Shown: positions 1-9,909, numbered from the stretch's first letter. The stretch is 64,000 bases of DNA from Ophthalmolycus amberensis (GCA_024529925.1 JAFEUB010001573.1:351001-415000), one strand, 5' to 3'. Notes: generated by a model not told the origin, from the letters alone. Numbers and translations are program-made.

Positions 1-311
1 AATGTCTCTCTTGTGTTTATTTTTTTATTTATTAACTTGTTCTTTAAAAAGTTTTCTCTCCACCTAACAGTTGCCTTACTGTTGAAATAAGTCTCTTTTG
101 ATGTGACATAAAATCATAGATTTCTACAAACTTGATTTTTAATGAAAGCACATTCCGTTATTTCTATTTAATTTGAGTTTGAAGGAAACGTATTTTGAGG
201 CTTTCTGATGTCTTTACGTATTTGTGACGTCTTCAAATTCCTTTCTGTATGACTTTTAAATAAATATCTGTGTAACTTAGGCAGCTTAACTGAATCATGC
301 CCCCCCCCCCC
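1..311. other. Intron sequence, nothing recognised
   Basis: AT-rich sequence upstream of the first visible ptprt exon. I see no exon, RNA gene or mobile element. It ends in a run of C residues at about 301-312. Confidence 0.5.
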
Positions 312-724
312 TCTAAGTCTTTCCCAAAAGGGCCATCATAAGATTTGTGAAATCAATTAATCTTTTTTTGTGGAGCCAAAGTGGCCCTCGGTTTCCTCAA
401 ATCTCCCCTGTAAATTAGTCAGATGAGCCTCGATAAGTCTTCCTGTCTCTCTTTCCCAGAAGTGGCCCAAAGTGCCTCCTTCACATCGTTGAGATCGATG
501 TATTTTCCATCTGAAGCCAAAGAGGCAGAATCAACCGTAGATTCCTGAAATCCCGGCTGTAAATCAGACCGCTGAACCGTCTTTGTCACTCTCTCCCTAA
601 AGGGCCATGATAAGATTTATGAGTATCATGGATTTGTCATCATCCATGTACAAAATGGCACAGAATAGTTGCCATTGTAAGATATGCAACTGAGGTGTAA
701 CTTATCTCCTTGTGTGTTTTTCAG
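312..724 (+). repeat. Diverged tandem copies of the exon's acceptor side
   Basis: The splice acceptor and start of the 725-879 exon read CAG then AAGGGTCATCATGAGAT. Similar blocks occur at 327 (AAGGGCCATCATAAGAT) and 597 (AAGGGCCATGATAAGAT), each behind a pyrimidine-rich CTTTCCC or CTCCCT stretch. A weaker copy sits near 455. The spacing is about 127-139 bases. The blocks beginning near 372 and 515 also match each other (TTCCTCAAATC with TTCCTGAAATC, then CTGTAAAT in both). This looks like an old tandem duplication that includes the exon's own 5' edge. Confidence 0.55.
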
Positions 725-879
725 AAGGGTCATCATGAGATCCGTGAACTCCGTCAGTTTCATTTCACCAGCTGGCCCGACCACGGCGTTCCCTGTTACG
801 CCACCGGACTGCTGGGCTTCATACGGCAGGTGAAGTTCCTCAACCTGCCTGATGCTGGGCCTATAGTGGCACACTGCAG
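725..879 (+). CDS. ptprt: ptprt exon: catalytic domain D1, WPD loop to HC of the signature
   Basis: First visible coding exon of a receptor-type protein tyrosine phosphatase, family IIb, which removes phosphate from tyrosine in membrane-proximal and adhesion proteins. Acceptor TTTTTCAG ends at 724 and donor GTGAG starts at 880; length 155 bases, entering in phase 0 and leaving two bases of a Ser codon. The translation contains the TSWPDHGVP loop with the general-acid Asp, then GPIVAHC ending at the catalytic Cys. The usual residue after PIV in this family is Val rather than Ala. The next exon supplies the last base of the Ser codon. The extracellular MAM, Ig and fibronectin parts are outside the window. 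Confidence 0.93.
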
Positions 880-1735
880 GTGAGACCACACACAGATGTA
901 CAGGTACTCTTTGATACCTGATGCTGGGCCTATAGTGACAAATGTACAGGTACCTGATGCTGGGCCGATAGTGACAGATGTACAGGTACCTGATGCTGCG
1001 CCTATAGTGACAGATGTACAGGTACCTGATGCTGCGCCTATAGTGACAGATGTACAGGTACCTGATGCTGCGCCTATAGTGACAGATATACAGGTACCTG
1101 ATGCTGGGACTATAGTGACAGATGTACGGGTACTTTTTAATACCTGATGCTGGGACTATAGTGACAGATGTACAGGTACTCTTTGATACCTGATGCTGTG
1201 CCTATAGTGACAGATGTACAGGTACCTGATGCTGCGCCTATAGTGACAGATATACAGGTACCTGATGCTGGGACTATAGTGACAGATGTACGGGTACTTT
1301 TTAATACCTGATGCTGGGACTATAGTGACAGATGTACAGGTACTCTTTGATACCTGATGCTGTGCCTATAGTGACAGATGTACAGGTACCTGATGCTGCG
1401 CCTATAGTGACAGATGTACAGGTACCTGATGCTGCGCCTATAGTGACAGATGTACAGGTACCTGATGCTGGGACTATAGTGACAGATGTACAGGTACATT
1501 TTAATACCTGATGCTGCGCTTATAGTGACAGATGTACAGGTACCTGATGCTGCGCCTATAGTGATAGATGTACAGGTACCTGATGCTGCGCCTATAGTGA
1601 CAGATGTACAGGTACCTGATGCTGCGCCTATAGTGACAGATGTACAGGTACTTTTTAATACCTGATGCTGGGCCTATAGTGGCACACTGCAGGTGAGACC
1701 ACACACACAGATGTATATGTACTCTTTAATACCTG
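880..1735 (+). repeat. 36-bp minisatellite derived from the exon/donor junction
   Basis: About 21 tandem units, mostly 36 bases, of the type CCTGATGCTGCGCCTATAGT + GACAGATGTACAGGTA. The unit is the exon's last coding stretch (CCTGATGCTGGGCCTATAGT) fused to intron bases just after the donor. Some units are longer (ACTCTTTGATA or TTTTTAATA inserts), giving a higher-order period of about 164 bases (1131 and 1295). The last unit, about 1661-1735, is an almost exact copy of the real exon end, including CACTGCAGGTGAG at 1685-1697, so it keeps a donor-like site. Most units stay open in the exon's reading frame and would encode VPDAAPIVTDVQ, but this is intron. Confidence 0.9.
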
Positions 1736-2429
1736 ATGATGGGCATATAATAACAAATAAAGAGACAATATATATGTATAAATATGTAAAACATTACATA
1801 TTTTATTTCTAAGCATTTTATTGACTTAAAGAGCCTCCTTAAATCGTAAAAAGTGTAAAAAGTACATATTTTTCCTCTTAGATTCAGTGCTATTAAATAT
1901 TATCATATATATCTATTAGATCTGAATGTAAGTGTGAGTGCCCAGTTTGGAGACATTGGCCGTAGAGTTGTCTGACTTCTTTCTAAATATTGGGATGAGA
2001 TGACATTCGGCCTGAGGCGCAAAGGCGCCAAAAAAATACATTCGAAAAACTTTCTTTTCAGAAATCATCATCCTTAATCCACAAGCTTGTTGTGAGCAGT
2101 TTCATAGGAACTGTTTTCTTTAACCATAGTTCATGTTGGTAAGGAGGCAGATATCTCACATCAAAACTACCTCCATTGATTGACGTAAGAGGGAAAATAT
2201 GTAACTGTCCCTTTAGCTGAACAACTTACTTTATAGTGCTCTCTTTAGAACGTGAGTGATCAGTGGGTCTCTAGTTGTGCTCTACATGCATCTGCTGCTG
2301 TGTTTCTGTGTAAAGTGTATCTGCAGAACTGTGCGTCTAAAGACTGTTGGATGTTTGTGCAGCGGGTAGAACTGTGATGACTGAGTGGACCCATACTTCA
2401 CTACCATACAACGCAATGGGCTGGATCAC
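1736..2429. other. Intron, nothing recognised
   Basis: AT-rich intron sequence without a supportable exon, RNA gene or repeat boundary. Confidence 0.4.
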
Positions 2430-2935
2430 ACTGTTAAGAGGTTAAAGGTTTTAAGACAGATTTTAATTGGAATTTAAAAATTATAAAATGTTCTCTTAAT
2501 TACATTTAGAGCTCTTCGAACTTTTCTTTTGGTGCATTCACTGCCATGTTGAAGCTCCCTGATCAGGTTATGGTTATACCAAGGTAGCTATAACTCATAC
2601 TATGTTCAATCATGTCAGTGTTTATGATAAACTGGTGTTTGTTCTCCTGACATCTGGGGCGATTTTGAAAAATCATGACATTAGTTTTCATCATATTTAC
2701 TGCCAGGGCCCAGTTGTGACAGAACTGTTCTACTCTGTCCAGCTGTTGCTGTAGTCCTGGTTCAGTAGGAGACATAAAACAGAGACTTCACCTCTCTATC
2801 TAGGAGGGAGAGCCCAGGAACATCACATTGATCCAACTCAACAGCAAGTTCTTTTATATATACATTGAACAAAGTCAGACTTAATTTGCAACCCTGACGA
2901 ACACCTCTTTTCTGGGTGAGGAATTCAGTTTGTTT
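2430..2935 (-). mobile_element. Non-LTR retrotransposon reverse transcriptase fragment
   Basis: On the - strand, the stretch from about 2935 to 2780 translates to EFLTQKRGVRQGCKLSLTLF, a reverse transcriptase block with the RQGC motif. The open stretch 2775-2563 then gives SPTEPGLQQQLD, CHNWALAVN and YLGITIT, matching the RT region after the catalytic Asp pair in Jockey/I/RTE-type LINEs. The catalytic YADD-like block between them is not readable, so the copy is broken. Both ends are truncated. The LINE clade is uncertain. Confidence 0.6.
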
Positions 2936-2938
2936 GTC

Positions 2939-2942
<4 letters not shown>

Positions 2943-2975
<33 letters not shown>
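2943..2975. repeat. (TC)n microsatellite
   Basis: A run of TC dinucleotides into which the following hAT-type element appears to have inserted. The tract resumes after the element (3466 onward, with another CT run at 3534-3557). Confidence 0.85.
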
Positions 2976-2979
<4 letters not shown>

Positions 2980-3465
2980 GGCAGGCCGTGCATTCTATAC
3001 CTGGGCCTGCAGAGCTGCACATGGACACTGAGCTGCACGTATTGCTGACGTACTTATAGGCCAGCTAGCAGCTCTGACACATCAAAGAATACGCCCAACA
3101 TGTCAAACTAAAGATCTGATTGGTTGAACACTATGAAAATCAACAATATCGTCCCCATTCACTTAAAGTGCACATGGATGCACTTGTGAGTCTGCAGGCC
3201 TCGGGCCTCTGTTCTACCTGGAGACACAGAGGTGAGATCTGATTGGATAAAAGCTCTACTTAAAACAAGCTGCACTGGAAGCAGAGCAACTGAGGAAGAC
3301 AGGAGCTGTGCAATGAGAAAATAAGATAATGGGAAAAATAATTATATAAATTATAATGCATGTAGTGTATTAATGAAACATTATTAAATTATAAAATAGA
3401 TATAACTTTGTGATTCTGTTTAGGCCAGCAGAGAAGGCCTTGCAGGCCCTGATGGACCACCACTG
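2976..3465. mobile_element. hAT-type MITE with 8-bp target duplication
   Basis: Left end CAGTGGCAGGCCGTGC and right end (reverse complement) CAGTGGTGGTCCATCAGGGC share the CAGTGG(C/T)(A/G)G terminus typical of hAT elements. The flanks are CTCTCTCT on both sides (2968-2975 and 3466-3473), an 8-base duplication of the kind hAT transposases make, although it lies inside a CT repeat. It is 490 bases with no coding capacity. A related left end recurs at 50859. Confidence 0.7.
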
Positions 3466-3560
3466 CTCTCTCTGTCTCTTTCTCTCCCTCCCTCCTTCTC
3501 CCTCCCTCCCTCCGTCCGTCTGTCTGTCTGTGTCTCTCTCTCTCTCTCTCTCTCTCTAGC

Positions 3561-3937
3561 TCCCCTGTGGAACTGTCAGTTCCCCCTCCTCCCTTGATCT
3601 CTCCCCTGTGATGACCACTTTTATCCCTCCCAATAACTAACATCTCTTCCTCATTCAATCAATCTGTCTGTCCGTCTTTTCCCTCCAGTTATTTATCTTC
3701 AGGATGAGACACTTTATCAGCTGTGGGTATTAAAGTCTCTCCATGAGATTTCTAGATCTTAGATCTGCTCCGTCCAAAGTCAGATGAATGCCGTCTCTTC
3801 TACTCGGACCTGGTTTTCCCTAGCAAGTCTGCCAATGATCTACAAAGTCCTCACCTCAAGCACCGATCACTGAAGACAACATGTTGACATTTACACAGTC
3901 GGTAGTCAATGTTGTGCTTCTTTCTTTGTCTCTTCAG
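3561..3937. other. Intron, low-complexity pyrimidine-rich then unique
   Basis: CT-rich sequence grading into unique intron. No gene feature beyond the polypyrimidine tract TTTCTTTGTCTCTTCAG that serves the next exon. Confidence 0.5.
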
Positions 3938-4073
3938 TGCTGGTGCAGGAAGAACGGGCTGTTTCATTGCAGTGGACATCATGTTGGACATGGCAGAGAC
4001 TGAGGGCGTGGTGGACATTTTCAACTGTATCCGAGAGCTGAGATCACAACGAGTCAACATGGTCCAAACAGAG
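3938..4073 (+). CDS. ptprt: ptprt exon: D1 signature AGAGRTG and following helix
   Basis: Coding exon of 136 bases; acceptor CTCTTCAG ends at 3937 and donor GTTGGT starts at 4074. Its first base completes the split Ser codon, so D1 reads HCS-AGAGRTGCFIAVD, a complete active P-loop with the invariant Arg. It continues with IMLDMAETEGVVDIF and the NMVQTE motif and ends in phase 0. The 136-base length and phase match the equivalent exon of type IIb receptor phosphatases as I know them. Domain D1 ends in the following exon. Confidence 0.94.
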
Positions 4074-4464
4074 GTTGGTGTGCACAGACAAATACAAATG
4101 CAATACCTCTGTTAGACAACAAGATTTCAGCAAAAAGAACATTGTGTCAGGATGAAATATGATGTACTGTTGCATTTATAAAGAGTACAGTAATTCAAGT
4201 GAGAAGAAATCCTCAGTAGCTGATGATTGTTGAGGTGGTAAAACTGAATGAGAAGCTCTACGACAAACATTATCAATAATAAATCAATAACTATCCACAT
4301 GTCTGATACATCCAGACATATTCCACCAAATATCTGTGTCCGTCCGACTATCAGCAGCAGGAGCAGAAAAAAAGACAGTGTCTCAGTACTTCTCAGTCTT
4401 ATATCATCCATCCCAATCAGCCTATCAATATTAAATATTCCCTGAATAATAGATGAGGCTAGTG

Positions 4465-4790
4465 CAAACACAGACACGTACACACACACACACGTATACT
4501 GTGTGCACACATACTTTCTAAATCAAACACGCACACACATTGTGTCTGCGTGTGTATGTCGCAGCTCTCGACTTGTAGTAAGGAATACACAACCACAGAT
4601 ACACACACACACAAATACACACACATGCACACACACAAATACACACACATGCACACACACAACCACACACACATGCACACACACAAATACACACACATGC
4701 ACACACACAACCACACACACATGCACACACACAAATACACACACACAACCACACGCATAAACATGTACAAACACGCACATTAAAGCATAC
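4465..4790. repeat. (CA)n-rich microsatellite with 22-24-bp higher-order units
   Basis: CA-rich tract in which AATACACACACATGCACACA and ACCACACACACATGCACACA alternate several times between about 4610 and 4750. All long open frames here (Thr/His- or Cys/Val-rich) are artefacts of the repeat. Confidence 0.85.
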
Positions 4791-5499
4791 ACGTTGTAAA
4801 TTTGACATTGCATTGCTTTTGAGGTTTTCCAAATAGTGAGTTGCAAAAACTTAGTTCCAGTTAAGTTTGGAATTACTTTATTTTTTGTTTTTTTGTTTTA
4901 TAGAACTAAGCAGAGCATGTGATATTGATATTAACCCATGGTATTGGTGAGTTATCAGAGACATTTTTGTCTTTTTATGTTGAGAAATGTGGTGACGCGA
5001 CACAAAGACAATTCAAACACCGCGTTGGTTGGCAGCGACCACAGCATAAGCACAAACACTGCATTCCAACAGTGTTTCCAGGACGTATTTCCTGAAACAG
5101 TTCTTCCTTTTCATCAGCCGAGGCCTCGGGTTAGTTCCTATCCTTTACACTGTGTCATGATTTGTTCTCATTTTGTTCCTTTGTTCAATCCTCTAAAAAG
5201 AGTCTGCATGTTTCATTGTGAAACAGAGGCATTCATTTCTTCTCTAAACTACCTTAAGCCGACCGAATCCATCCCGCCTCTGCCTTCCATTTGTACTTCT
5301 GATGAAAACCCTGCATTTCCAAAAAGTCAACTTAACCAGGAATAAAGAAAGACGGCCTCACTTTCAAACTGACAGCTGAAGCTCGGAGCCTGAAATTGAC
5401 TGTTGAATTGGTTTTAGAAGTGCTGGGTTATGAAGATTTACCCAGGGCGTCACTTTGAGTGTTTTCATATGACAGCACTGGTATGAAAGCTAGTTTTGA
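4791..5499. other. Intron, nothing recognised
   Basis: Unique intron sequence. An open frame at 4938-5345 has no recognisable domain and no exon-like boundaries, so I do not call it a gene. Confidence 0.4.
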
Positions 5500-5832
5500 A
5501 TGTGTGCGTGTGTATGTGTGCGTGTGTATGTGTGCGTGTGTATGTGTGTCTGTGTGTGTGTGTGAGTGTGTACACTTGAAACCAAGCTGAATGCATCCTG
5601 CCCTGCCTTTTGAATATGTGTGGGAGCAATTTGTGTCAGTGTTGAAGAAGCTTGACGCTATTATAACTGTGCTCCGAACAACACAAAGCAATTAATCTTT
5701 GAAAAGGCACAAGGAAAATACGTGTGTGTCGGGTGTGTGTGTGTGTGTGTGTCGGGTGTGTGTGTGTGTGTTGGGTGTGTGTGTGTGTGTTGTCTGTGGG
5801 TTTGGGTGTGTGTTTCTGCATGCTTGTGTGTG
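5500..5832. repeat. (TG)n-rich microsatellite tracts
   Basis: Two TG-rich tracts, 5500-5575 (TGTGTGCG/TATG alternation) and 5720-5832 (TGTGTGTCGGG and TGTTGGG units), separated by unique sequence. Confidence 0.85.
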
Positions 5833-6448
5833 TATACTATGTCACTAGAGTAAGTAATGGCATGAGGACGACATTTCAGTGATGCTTTTAAAAGTGTCCT
5901 CTCAGCTCCAAGGGAAACAATTAACATTGGACAGATGTAGAGAGACAGAGACCAATGAAACAAGAAGCGGGAGACAGCAGACAAACACAAGGGTGAGAGG
6001 AAACAAGAGAAAGAATTGTGGGAAAGAAATAACAAATGAACGAACTCTAGATGAATTGGAAAGACATTTTGAGAGACAGAACGGACATTAACATGTACAG
6101 TGCTGCTGTAGCTCATGGTGGCTGATGCCAGCCCACAAGAGAACATCTGATCCCGAGCACAGAATCACTGCAGGGCACTACTCCGTTTTCAATCCACTCT
6201 CAGGCTACTGGAGAGCACGAGCACACAAGTCATGAATCCACACACACACAAAGCAAATAAGTGGAATGTTTGAGTTTGTGAGAGACTTGAGAAGGCAGCA
6301 GATGCAGCTTCCTCTGTCCCAGAAGAGTCAATGCTAACAGCCACATGAGAAGCTACACTCAAGTCCTCTGTCTCCTCACAAAGGACAGAGAATTCAAGAC
6401 GTGTTGACTCCAGCATTTTTTGATCAGCTGCTTTGGCTCGTGTTGCAG
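5833..6448. other. Intron, nothing recognised
   Basis: Unique intron leading to the acceptor at 6448. No supportable feature. Confidence 0.4.
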
Positions 6449-6598
6449 GAGCAGTACGTGTTTGTTCATGATGCCATATTGGAGGCCTGTCTATGTGGGA
6501 ATACAGCCATTCCAGTGTGTGAGTTCAGAGCTATTTACTACAACATCAGCAGATTGGACCCACAGACCAACTCCAGCCAGATTAAAGATGAGTTCCAG
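6449..6598 (+). CDS. ptprt: ptprt exon: end of D1 and D1-D2 linker
   Basis: Coding exon of exactly 50 codons in phase 0 at both ends; acceptor GTTGCAG ends at 6448 and donor GTGAGC starts at 6599. It begins EQYVFVHDAILEACLCG, the conserved C-terminal helix of D1, then reads NTAIPVCEF and YYNISRLDPQTNSSQIKDEF in the linker. The linker wording (CEFRAIYYNISRLDPQ) is the clearest of several points favouring PTPRT over PTPRM, PTPRK or PTPRU. Confidence 0.94.
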
Positions 6599-7121
6599 GT
6601 GAGCACAAGCACTCAGTACACTCTTGTTTTTTTGTGCATTGTGAGTACATTGACTGGACTTTACATTCATTCCTTGGAGACACAAACCTTAATCCTGAAT
6701 GCAATCCTACCCTTGAAGAGGAAACTGGCCAATTTTCAACCTTTCTCGACCTATCTGAGTTTGGGATATCATGTGAAAAATGCCTGCAGTTCTAGCTGTT
6801 TTTTATTTGTGTCTCAGGGCAGGCTGGTCTCATCCAGCAATTGTAACAATATCAAGAAAAAGAATGCGCCCTACTTCGAAGTTATCCCACAAAACCTTTT
6901 CGTATCCACGTAATCTCAAACGAGGAACTATAAAGCACAGCGCTTGAGCACTAAAGCTGGAACTGGATGAGTCAAAGAAGCAGCAAGCTTTCAGACAGGA
7001 GACCGCTGATCGTTCTCTCTGTGAAATGAAAAGTCAACGTAGACTTCCCTGGTTAATTTAACCTCAAAGATAATCTTTTCCTGAACCTAATTAAATAGTG
7101 TTGTTGCCTAAACCTGAGTTT
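6599..7121. other. Intron, probable old interspersed repeat
   Basis: The stretch from about 6820 to 7260 contains CGTAATCTCAAACGAGG, and later TTTTCGTAGGATAGCATACG, resembling a dispersed fish repeat I have seen but cannot name. No coding capacity. Confidence 0.3.
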
Positions 7122-7150
7122 CTTCACATGAAACTGAGTTTCATGTGAAG
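7122..7150. repeat. Perfect 13-bp inverted repeat, 3-nt loop
   Basis: CTTCACATGAAAC (7122-7134), loop TGA, then GTTTCATGTGAAG (7138-7150). The arms are perfectly complementary. Function unknown; possibly the centre of an old palindromic repeat. Confidence 0.85.
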
Positions 7151-7299
7151 ACAGAAGTTTATTTTGAAAAGACTGTATTCACGTAATGAGCAGAAATTGA
7201 GGGAAAACTTAAGGAGTAACTTTTCGTAGGATAGCATACGAACCGTTGTATGAAGATACGTTGCTCAGGGAAACAGCCTCAACATATATTGTTCTTCCT

Positions 7300-7356
7300 G
7301 CTTCCACTGGAATGAGGTAGCACTACATCAGTGAGTGCTACCTCATGTTTGGAAGC
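7300..7356. repeat. Long imperfect hairpin in intron
   Basis: Inner arms ATGAGGTAGCACT (7312-7324) and AGTGCTACCTCAT (7334-7346) are perfect with a 9-base loop. Outer arms GCTTCCA (7300-7306) and TGGAAGC (7350-7356) extend the stem after a 5/3-base internal loop. The 57-base stem-loop is pre-miRNA-like in shape, but it could equally be a small palindromic transposon remnant. Confidence 0.7.
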
Positions 7357-8368
7357 TGTAGGGTGCAATGCCACTCAAAAATCCTCATGTTATTGAGCTG
7401 TGTTAGGTTTATGGATGCAGACGATGTTATGGACGAGGAATCTTTATCATGCACATTTTAAAGTGTTTTGCCTGACTCGGGTATTTAGCCAGAAAGAGGC
7501 CGCTTGAGGGGAGGATATGAGGGGACCTCCAGAATCGACTGGTTGAGCCTTTGTTAATCCAGCAGAAACAGAATCATTCTACAGTAATTAGTCCGTTTGG
7601 CCAGTTTTAGTCGAACGCTGTCGCCAAAGACTTCCCAGAGAGAGCGAGTTGTGTGCATGAAAGTTTTCCTCCTCACTGGGATAAAGGTGTGCTGGAGAAC
7701 TTCTTCAAGATCCCAGAGATAAACTGGAAAATACAACCAAGACCAGCAGGGCCAAGACCAGCAGGGCCAAGACCAACGAGCCGCTGCAGCTGATCAGCTG
7801 CTCAGCAGAGGGAAACAGCGGGCATATTTGCACATCTTACTCTGAATTAAGGATTTGACATCTTACTCTGAATTAAGGATTTGTTTAGACCAAAGGGTTG
7901 CTGAATGTTGGAACAGTGGAAAGACTAACAATTTTTCGTCCGTCCAGTTTGATGAAGTGAGTTTTACGAGGACTTTACAAGACAGTTAAGCCTGTGTTAG
8001 TTTTTTGTCAGAGAGAAACGTGAATTGAGAAGGTGTACAGTTGTATTGCTTCATTTTAGATGGAAGAAAATGAAACGCGACAACTCTGCAATGGAGATCG
8101 ACTTTCTCAGTCAATATAGCTCAAATTAATTTCTTTAATCGATTACATTTTCCATCAACACTGAATGGAAATCCACATAAAAGATGTCAAATTTTCCCTT
8201 TAATTCAAAGACAATTTTAAGATGTAACTTTTGGGACCACACTTTTGTCCCAGGTGAGTCTCCATGAAGTGAATGTGGACTCTCTGTCCTCACTATCTGA
8301 TTAGTACTTTAGTTCAATCTGCTTTGCTCTAATAAGTAGGAATAATAAACTACCTTTCTGTCAATCAG
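7357..8368. other. Intron with small local duplications
   Basis: Two short tandem duplications stand out: CAAGACCAGCAGGGC repeated at 7739-7775, and a 26-base duplication around ACTCTGAATTAAGGATTTG at 7829-7882. Otherwise unremarkable. Confidence 0.6.
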
Positions 8369-8542
8369 ACACTGAACATAGTGACCCCTAGAGTCCGCCC
8401 AGAGGACTGCAGCGTGGGTTTGCTACCCAGGAACCACGACAAGAATCGCAGTATGGACGTTCTATCAGCAGACAGATGCCTGCCTTTTCTTATATCTGTG
8501 GACGGAGAGAGCTCCAATTACATCAACGCTGCATTAATGGAC
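8369..8542 (+). CDS. ptprt: ptprt exon: start of domain D2
   Basis: Coding exon of 58 codons, phase 0 at both ends; acceptor TCAATCAG ends at 8368 and donor GTAAGTG starts at 8543. It reads TLNIVTPRVRPEDCSVGLLP, then RNHDKNRSMDVL, DRCLPFLISVDGESSNYINA and ALMD. The DGESSNYINAA block is the D2 equivalent of the phosphotyrosine-recognition loop region. Sequence and exon borders match PTPRT closely. Confidence 0.95.
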
Positions 8543-8691
8543 GTAAGTGTACATGTTGGGATATGAATGTTTGTCTGATTTTTACTATCCAGTACTGCAG
8601 AGATTACTCGATCAATGAGCATTGCTGTGTTCCCTTGTCTGTTTATCTTGTTCTTGTTGTCGTTTTTTTATTTGTGATCTCTAAACTCCAG

Positions 8692-8823
8692 AGCCACAAA
8701 CAGCCGGCGGCCTTCATTGTTACCCAGCATCCTTTGCCAAACACCATGGGAGACTTCTGGAGGCTTGTGTTCGACTACAACTGCTCCTCCATCGTAATGC
8801 TTAATGAGATGGACGCAGCGCAG
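8692..8823 (+). CDS. ptprt: ptprt exon: D2 central sheet
   Basis: Coding exon of 44 codons, phase 0 at both ends; acceptor AACTCCAG ends at 8691 and donor GTACG starts at 8824. It reads SHKQPAAFIVTQHPLPNT, DFWRLVFDYNCSSIVMLN and EMDAAQ. The preceding intron is only 149 bases, the shortest in the window. NCSSIVMLNEMD favours PTPRT among the four paralogues. Confidence 0.95.
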
Positions 8824-9121
8824 GTACGAAAACATACAGCCTGAAACTATTTGATGACTGTGAATGTGTAATGACAGTCCTTGGAATAATACTCTGACAA
8901 CTAAGAAGGTTTTAACAACAGTTTGTACCGAAACGATTAAGCAGAGAAAGTAATTTATGCAGTTATTTAGCAATTTATTATATTATATTATATTTTATAT
9001 AAATCTTTCTAAATAATCAATGCATATTTTCAATCATACAATTGAAGACAAACAAGTTTACAGGGTTAGCAGAATATGAAGCTAAAGATGGTTAAATATT
9101 AAATACATGGCTGTACATATG
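8824..9121. other. Intron, nothing recognised
   Basis: AT-rich intron before the minisatellite. No feature supported. Confidence 0.5.
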
Positions 9122-9675
9122 GACATTCACCAATTCACACACACTCACACACTGATGGGAGGCTACCATCATTCACACACACACACACTGATGGGAGGCT
9201 ACCATCATTCACACACTGATGGGAGGCTACCATCATTCACACACACACACTGATGGGAGGCTACCATCATTCACACACACTCACACACTGATGGGAGGCT
9301 ACCATCATTCACACACACTCACACACTGATGGGAGGCTACCATCATTCACACACACACACACACACACACTGATGGGAGGCTACCATCATTCACACACAC
9401 TCACACACTGATGGAGGCTACCATCATTCACACACAAACACACTGATGGGAGGCTACCATCATTCACACACGCTCACACACTGATGGGAGGCTACCATCA
9501 TTCACACACACTCACACACTGATGGGAGGCTACCATCATTCACACACACACACACTGATGGGAGGCTACCATCATTCACACACGCTCACACACTGATGGG
9601 AGGCTACCATCATTCACACACACTCACACACTGATGGGAGGCTACCATCATTCACACACACTCACACACTGATGG
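9122..9675. repeat. About 38-bp minisatellite, roughly 14 copies
   Basis: Units of TGATGGGAGGCTACCATCAT followed by TCACACACA(C)n, with spacers of variable CA or CTCACACA content, so the period varies from about 29 to 44 bases. The core GATGGGAGGCTACCATC is itself imperfectly self-complementary (GATGG...CCATC). The array sits at the edge of a dispersed repeat (next entry) and seems to be an expansion of that repeat's terminal segment. Confidence 0.9.
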
Positions 9676-9800
9676 CTCTGCATTCAGGAGCAATTTGGGG
9701 TTTAGCATCTTGTCCAAGGACATTTTGATGTGCGGACTGGAGAGGACTGAAGCGCTTATCTTTCGATTAGTGAACGACCCGCTCTGCCCTCTGAGTCACA
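9676..9800 (-). mobile_element. tRNA-derived SINE-like remnant
   Basis: The stretch GGAGCAATTTGGGG, TCTTGTCCAAGGACA and GTGCGGACTGG, ending GACCCGCTCTGCCCTCTGAG, is the reverse complement of a tRNA-headed fish retroposon. The final block reads as an A-box-like tRNA 5' half on the - strand. The boundary with the minisatellite is not sharp. Confidence 0.5.
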
Positions 9801-9909
9801 ATGATCCCTCCTTTGGGTTTTTTCTGAACGTACGGGTCAGCACGGAGACACCGGTTCATGGTTATCAACTAGGCGTTGTCGTGGGCTACGAGAAGGGAGC
9901 GGAATAACC

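Noticed and set aside
896..1147. Open frame of PDAAPIVTDVQ repeats as a small protein gene
   Set aside because: It is the 36-base intronic minisatellite, whose unit length is a multiple of three; there is no promoter or exon evidence.
4459..4846. Cys/Val- and Thr/His-rich open frames on both strands
   Set aside because: They are translations of a CA/TG microsatellite.
7300..7356. A let-7 gene
   Set aside because: Only the TGAGGTAG octamer matches; the rest of the arm and the stem length do not fit let-7.
9122..9675. CRISPR-like array (regular repeats with spacers)
   Set aside because: Spacers are CA-rich and nearly identical, the host is a vertebrate, and no cas genes are present; it is a minisatellite.
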